NCBI GenBank assembly: GCA_013791675.1
Contig: VMTI01000218.1
Span: 1 to 14,406, forward strand
DNA from: a bacterium
GTDB taxonomy: Bacteria; CG03
Length of the DNA stretch: 14,406 bases
Reading direction: 5' to 3'
Below, in pieces: positions 11,533 to 14,406 of this stretch. Positions within the stretch are counted from its first letter, which is position 1, and every line of letters starts with the position of its first letter. The position numbers and the translations under genes are program-made. The notes under the pieces are model-generated. The model searched no databases and was not told the DNA's origin. It worked only from the letters and a program-made list of their open reading frames with translations.

Positions 11533-14406
11533 CTTACCACTCCTATTTTCCCTTTATACTGTTTTTTCTCGCCGCTTGTCCCGTCTCTCAAATCCAGTAT
11601 GTAAAAATAGACGCCGCTTGCGACATCCTGCCTGCTGTTATTTCTTAGGTTCCATATAAATTCATATCCAGACCCGGCATCGGCGGACACGGGCACAGAA
11701 ACAAAATCAGCATCGCCCGCGCGCCTGACAAGCTCTCCCGTGAGTGTGTATATTTTAAGATTTTTGCCGTAATTTCCGCCTATATACCTTATATGGACTC
11801 CGGCCTCATTTGTTTTTAATTCCACAAAGGGATTCGGCCAGCAATATACCTCGACCGCCACAGGGAATGTAAAATTCACCGTTACCGACGCGCCGCCGGA
11901 AAGAATCAGAGTTTCGCTGTTGGAATATCTGCTCCCGTCCCATGCCTTTATGCTGTATCTGCCCGGTATCAGATTCCCTATACGGAAAGAGCCGTCAGAA
12001 GTGACAGGCAACTTCATTATTTTTCGGCCGGCGCTGATTTCCACAAAAGCGTATTCCGCGGTCTCCTGCGGCATGATACTGCCAACAGCAGAACGTATTC
12101 TTGATGAACTGAGACCCGAAACCAGCCCCTGAACAATAACCAAATCGTAATTAACGCCGAGAGTAAAATTAAATTCCGCTGTGCCGTTTACCGTTTCCTT
12201 TTCTGCCGAAGATTCAAAACCGCCCGGGTCTGTCCATGTCACCCGCACCGTGTATGTCCCCGGGTCAAGGCCTATTATTGTATAACTGCCGTTTATCGTC
12301 GTAAAAGGCACCCCCGTTGATAACCCAATGCCGTAAGCCTCAACATAAACGCCTGTAAGAGGCGCGCCGTTCTTCTGCGTTACTATACCGGAAATAAAAT
12401 CGGGCGGTGAAACCGTCACCATCTGCTGTCCTGTTATAAGTGAATCGCCCGTATCCGTAGCTCTGACATAACAGTTGTAAAGCACCCCTTTATCCAGAAA
12501 TTCAACCGCGGGGAATACACGGATTCCCGCGTCCGTCGTCGTAAAAATATAATTTGAGGGAAGACTTGCCAGCGCGTTCACACCCGCAAAAGAACCGCTT
12601 GTTATTTTGCTTTCAAAAGTGACAGTTCCCGTGTAAGATGTATCCGTCGCGCCAAGAGCGTTCTTTACCTCAACCGTCAGGTCAGAGCTTATACCCGCGG
12701 TTATGGGGCTTGTTATGCCGTAAACATCCAGAACAGGCTGAGCGCCGGCGGAAACAACAGCCGATACCTCGCCGGATTCATTGCCCGACTCATCCTTCAC
12801 CTTCACATAAAATGTGTATGAACCGCCCGGGGCAAGGCCGCTAATCGTAAGCGCTTCGGTGGTCCCGGGAATTATATCTTTCACAATATCCGGCCTCATC
12901 GTCCACACGGCTCCCGTCACATATCTTATTATCTGGGCGCCACCCTTTATTGTTCCGGCGATGCCGTCATTACCGGGATTCGTCCATGAAAGTTTTACCG
13001 CTCCCTTTATATTTGCCGTCGCGGCGGAAAAACCGCTTACGGCACCGGGCGCCGTCACATCCGGCTCCGCGGTAAAGGCCTGTGTCGTATAAAATGCCGT
13101 GGAATATCCGTCACCGTTTACGGCGCTCACCCTGATATAATAAGTTGTCTCGCCCGCAAGAGGAGCTATCTGATAAGAAATATCTGTAGCCGCGTCATAA
13201 TCGGAAACGGAAAAATCCGGAGCCGTTGACCACTCAATATCATACTCCGTTCCGGCGGGATTGCCGTTCGCGGACCAATCCAGGTCCAGCGCATAGGAAG
13301 AAACGGTCACGGTGAAAGCTGTCGGCGTATTAGCCAAAGTGTAAATAACGGCGGGCGTTGAAGCGCTCTCTCCCGCACCGTTATAAGATACCACATATCT
13401 GTAATTTTCGATATTAACGCCTAAACCGCTTTCAAAATAAAATGTTGTGTTTGCCGGCAGGACCGCTATCACTCCGCCCGTATCCGTCTTTATTTTATAG
13501 CCCTCTTCGTTAGCGGCATCCGGCCATACCCAAGTTATACTTGTAGCGGTGCGATTTATCGCACTGAATCCCGTAGGCGCGGCGGGTGTTGAAACAATAA
13601 CTTTCGCGAAAGATAACGCGTTGTTTGAAACAGATGACCAGTTGAGCGCCTCATCCGCCGACCACAGGCGGAAATAATAAGTCACCCCTCCAGTCAGAGC
13701 CGACACCGTCCGGTTCAAGGAAGTCCCCGGCGCTGAGCCCGTAGCCGGCAGCTCAATCTCATAAACGCTCGACGACCAGCTCTTTGTATAAGTCGCGTAA
13801 TCTATTCTGTAAATTCCTTCAAGCGTGCCCGTCACTCCATCATCGCCCGGCGCCGACCATATCAGAGATATTTCGCCGTTGGAAGAACCCGGCGAAGCAG
13901 AAAGATTCGTGATCGCAGCAGGGGGCAGCACATCGGCAACCGGATTGGTGCATTTTATTGTCGCTATACCATACGCCGACGCAACAGCGTTTCCGTTATA
14001 AGCCCTCACTCTGTAATAATACGTCGTGCCCGGCGAAAGCCCCGTGCCCGTATAGCTCGTCGCCGTATAACCGCTTATGAATGTGCTGATTACCCATATA
14101 TTAGCCGAGAAATTATCCGTCGAGCGTTCAATACCCCATCTCGTTCCCGCGGGATTGCCGTTTGCTGACCACACAACCTTTATAGAGCCCGTCGAAACCG
14201 CCGTAACCGTTGTGGCAGACGGAACATTCGCAAGCGTGTATTTTATTACTTTCACGCTTCTACTCGAGCCGCTCACGTTATACGCTTCCACATATCGCTG
14301 ATAAGACGTATTTACGCTCAAACTCTGCTCTATATAAAAAGTCGAACCCGCAGTTAAATCGGCTCTCACCCCGCCCGTAGCCGTCTTTACCTTATACCCG
14401 CTTTCG
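11529..14406 (-). CDS. Large fibronectin III surface protein with FlgD-like C-terminus, 5' end outside window
   Basis: The frame is open to the window edge (first visible residues ESGYKVKTATGG), so this is the C-terminal 958 or so residues of a larger protein. The GTG at 14369 is not the start, because the repeat continues upstream of it. Domains in order: at least six fibronectin III-like units arranged as two copies of a three-unit block (about 14405-13510 and 13508-12720); an Ig/filamin-like domain (about 12700-12420); a carboxypeptidase-regulatory-like domain (about 12400-12150, GSYTIIGLDPGTYTVRVTW); a second similar domain (about 12145-11860, GSFRIGNLIPGRYSIKAWDG); and a FlgD-like C-terminal domain (CWPNPF, then ASGVYFYILDL, ending GKIGVVR). 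Such C-termini are common on secreted surface proteins of poorly studied phyla and resemble T9SS sorting domains, but no secretion machinery is visible here. Probably a cell-surface adhesin or structural protein. Confidence 0.9.
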   Translation of the reverse strand, partial: ESGYKVKTATGGVRADLTAGSTFYIEQSLSVNTSYQRYVEAYNVSGSSRSVKVIKYTLANVPSATTVTAVSTGSIKVVWSANGNPAGTRWGIERSTDNFSANIWVISTFISGYTATSYTGTGLSPGTTYYYRVRAYNGNAVASAYGIATIKCTNPVADVLPPAAITNLSASPGSSNGEISLIWSAPGDDGVTGTLEGIYRIDYATYTKSWSSSVYEIELPATGSAPGTSLNRTVSALTGGVTYYFRLWSADEALNWSSVSNNALSFAKVIVSTPAAPTGFSAINRTATSITWVWPDAANEEGYKIKTDTGGVIAVLPANTTFYFESGLGVNIENYRYVVSYNGAGESASTPAVIYTLANTPTAFTVTVSSYALDLDWSANGNPAGTEYDIEWSTAPDFSVSDYDAATDISYQIAPLAGETTYYIRVSAVNGDGYSTAFYTTQAFTAEPDVTAPGAVSGFSAATANIKGAVKLSWTNPGNDGIAGTIKGGAQIIRYVTGAVWTMRPDIVKDIIPGTTEALTISGLAPGGSYTFYVKVKDESGNESGEVSAVVSAGAQPVLDVYGITSPITAGISSDLTVEVKNALGATDTSYTGTVTFESKITSGSFAGVNALASLPSNYIFTTTDAGIRVFPAVEFLDKGVLYNCYVRATDTGDSLITGQQMVTVSPPDFISGIVTQKNGAPLTGVYVEAYGIGLSTGVPFTTINGSYTIIGLDPGTYTVRVTWTDPGGFESSAEKETVNGTAEFNFTLGVNYDLVIVQGLVSGLSSSRIRSAVGSIMPQETAEYAFVEISAGRKIMKLPVTSDGSFRIGNLIPGRYSIKAWDGSRYSNSETLILSGGASVTVNFTFPVAVEVYCWPNPFVELKTNEAGVHIRYIGGNYGKNLKIYTLTGELVRRAGDADFVSVPVSADAGSGYEFIWNLRNNSRQDVASGVYFYILDLRDGTSGEKKQYKGKIGVVR

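Noticed and set aside
14367..14369. GTG as the start of the fibronectin protein
   Set aside because: The frame is open upstream to the window edge and encodes ESGYKVKTATGG, matching the internal repeat, so the gene begins outside the window.

Overview
The window looks like a chromosomal segment from a little-studied Gram-negative-type bacterium. Evidence for this includes several Sec signal peptides, a candidate outer-membrane lipoprotein, and large surface proteins with fibronectin III, carboxypeptidase-regulatory and FlgD-like C-terminal modules. Such proteins are typical of Elusimicrobiota, Omnitrophota and related candidate phyla. That placement is inference from domain style only; no marker gene in the window settles it. 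Nearly everything is on the minus strand; serA is the only clear plus-strand gene.

Right half, 14406 to 8106, minus strand. A four-gene envelope operon reads: giant fibronectin III surface protein (5' end outside the window), secreted ankyrin protein, CARDB/carboxypeptidase-regulatory protein, FecR-domain protein. Each stop overlaps the next start as ATGA. After a 51-bp gap, a second chain of overlapping genes follows: a shortened DUF1015 protein, a 13-repeat TPR protein, a LolB-like lipoprotein and ispE. Then come spoVG, tRNA-Gln(UUG) and a rho-independent terminator at 3741-3782. The order TPR, lolB, ispE, tRNA-Gln resembles the gammaproteobacterial locus, while ispE-spoVG resembles the Firmicutes one.

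Middle, 2037 to 3736. serA (plus) and a cold-shock gene (minus) diverge. The cold-shock gene has a near-consensus promoter and is followed two bases later by a 39-residue Lys-rich small ORF.

Left, 1 to 2036. A LuxR/NarL-type response regulator (3' end cut by the window) is preceded by a short sensorless histidine-kinase-like protein. That protein keeps the phospho-acceptor His but has lost the usual acidic neighbour and the glycine-rich ATP-binding boxes. A possible 25-codon leader ORF overlaps its start. Upstream lies about 0.8 kb without a recognisable gene, including a GC-rich hairpin-dense island (1691-1966) that could be a structured RNA or a palindromic mobile element.

The most notable items are: the degenerate kinase with its candidate leader ORF; the hairpin island; a 60-bp palindromic repeat inserted in frame into a signal-peptide region (10932-10991); the roughly 895-bp duplication inside the fibronectin protein; and a repeated TAAAAT -10-like element upstream of several transcription units.
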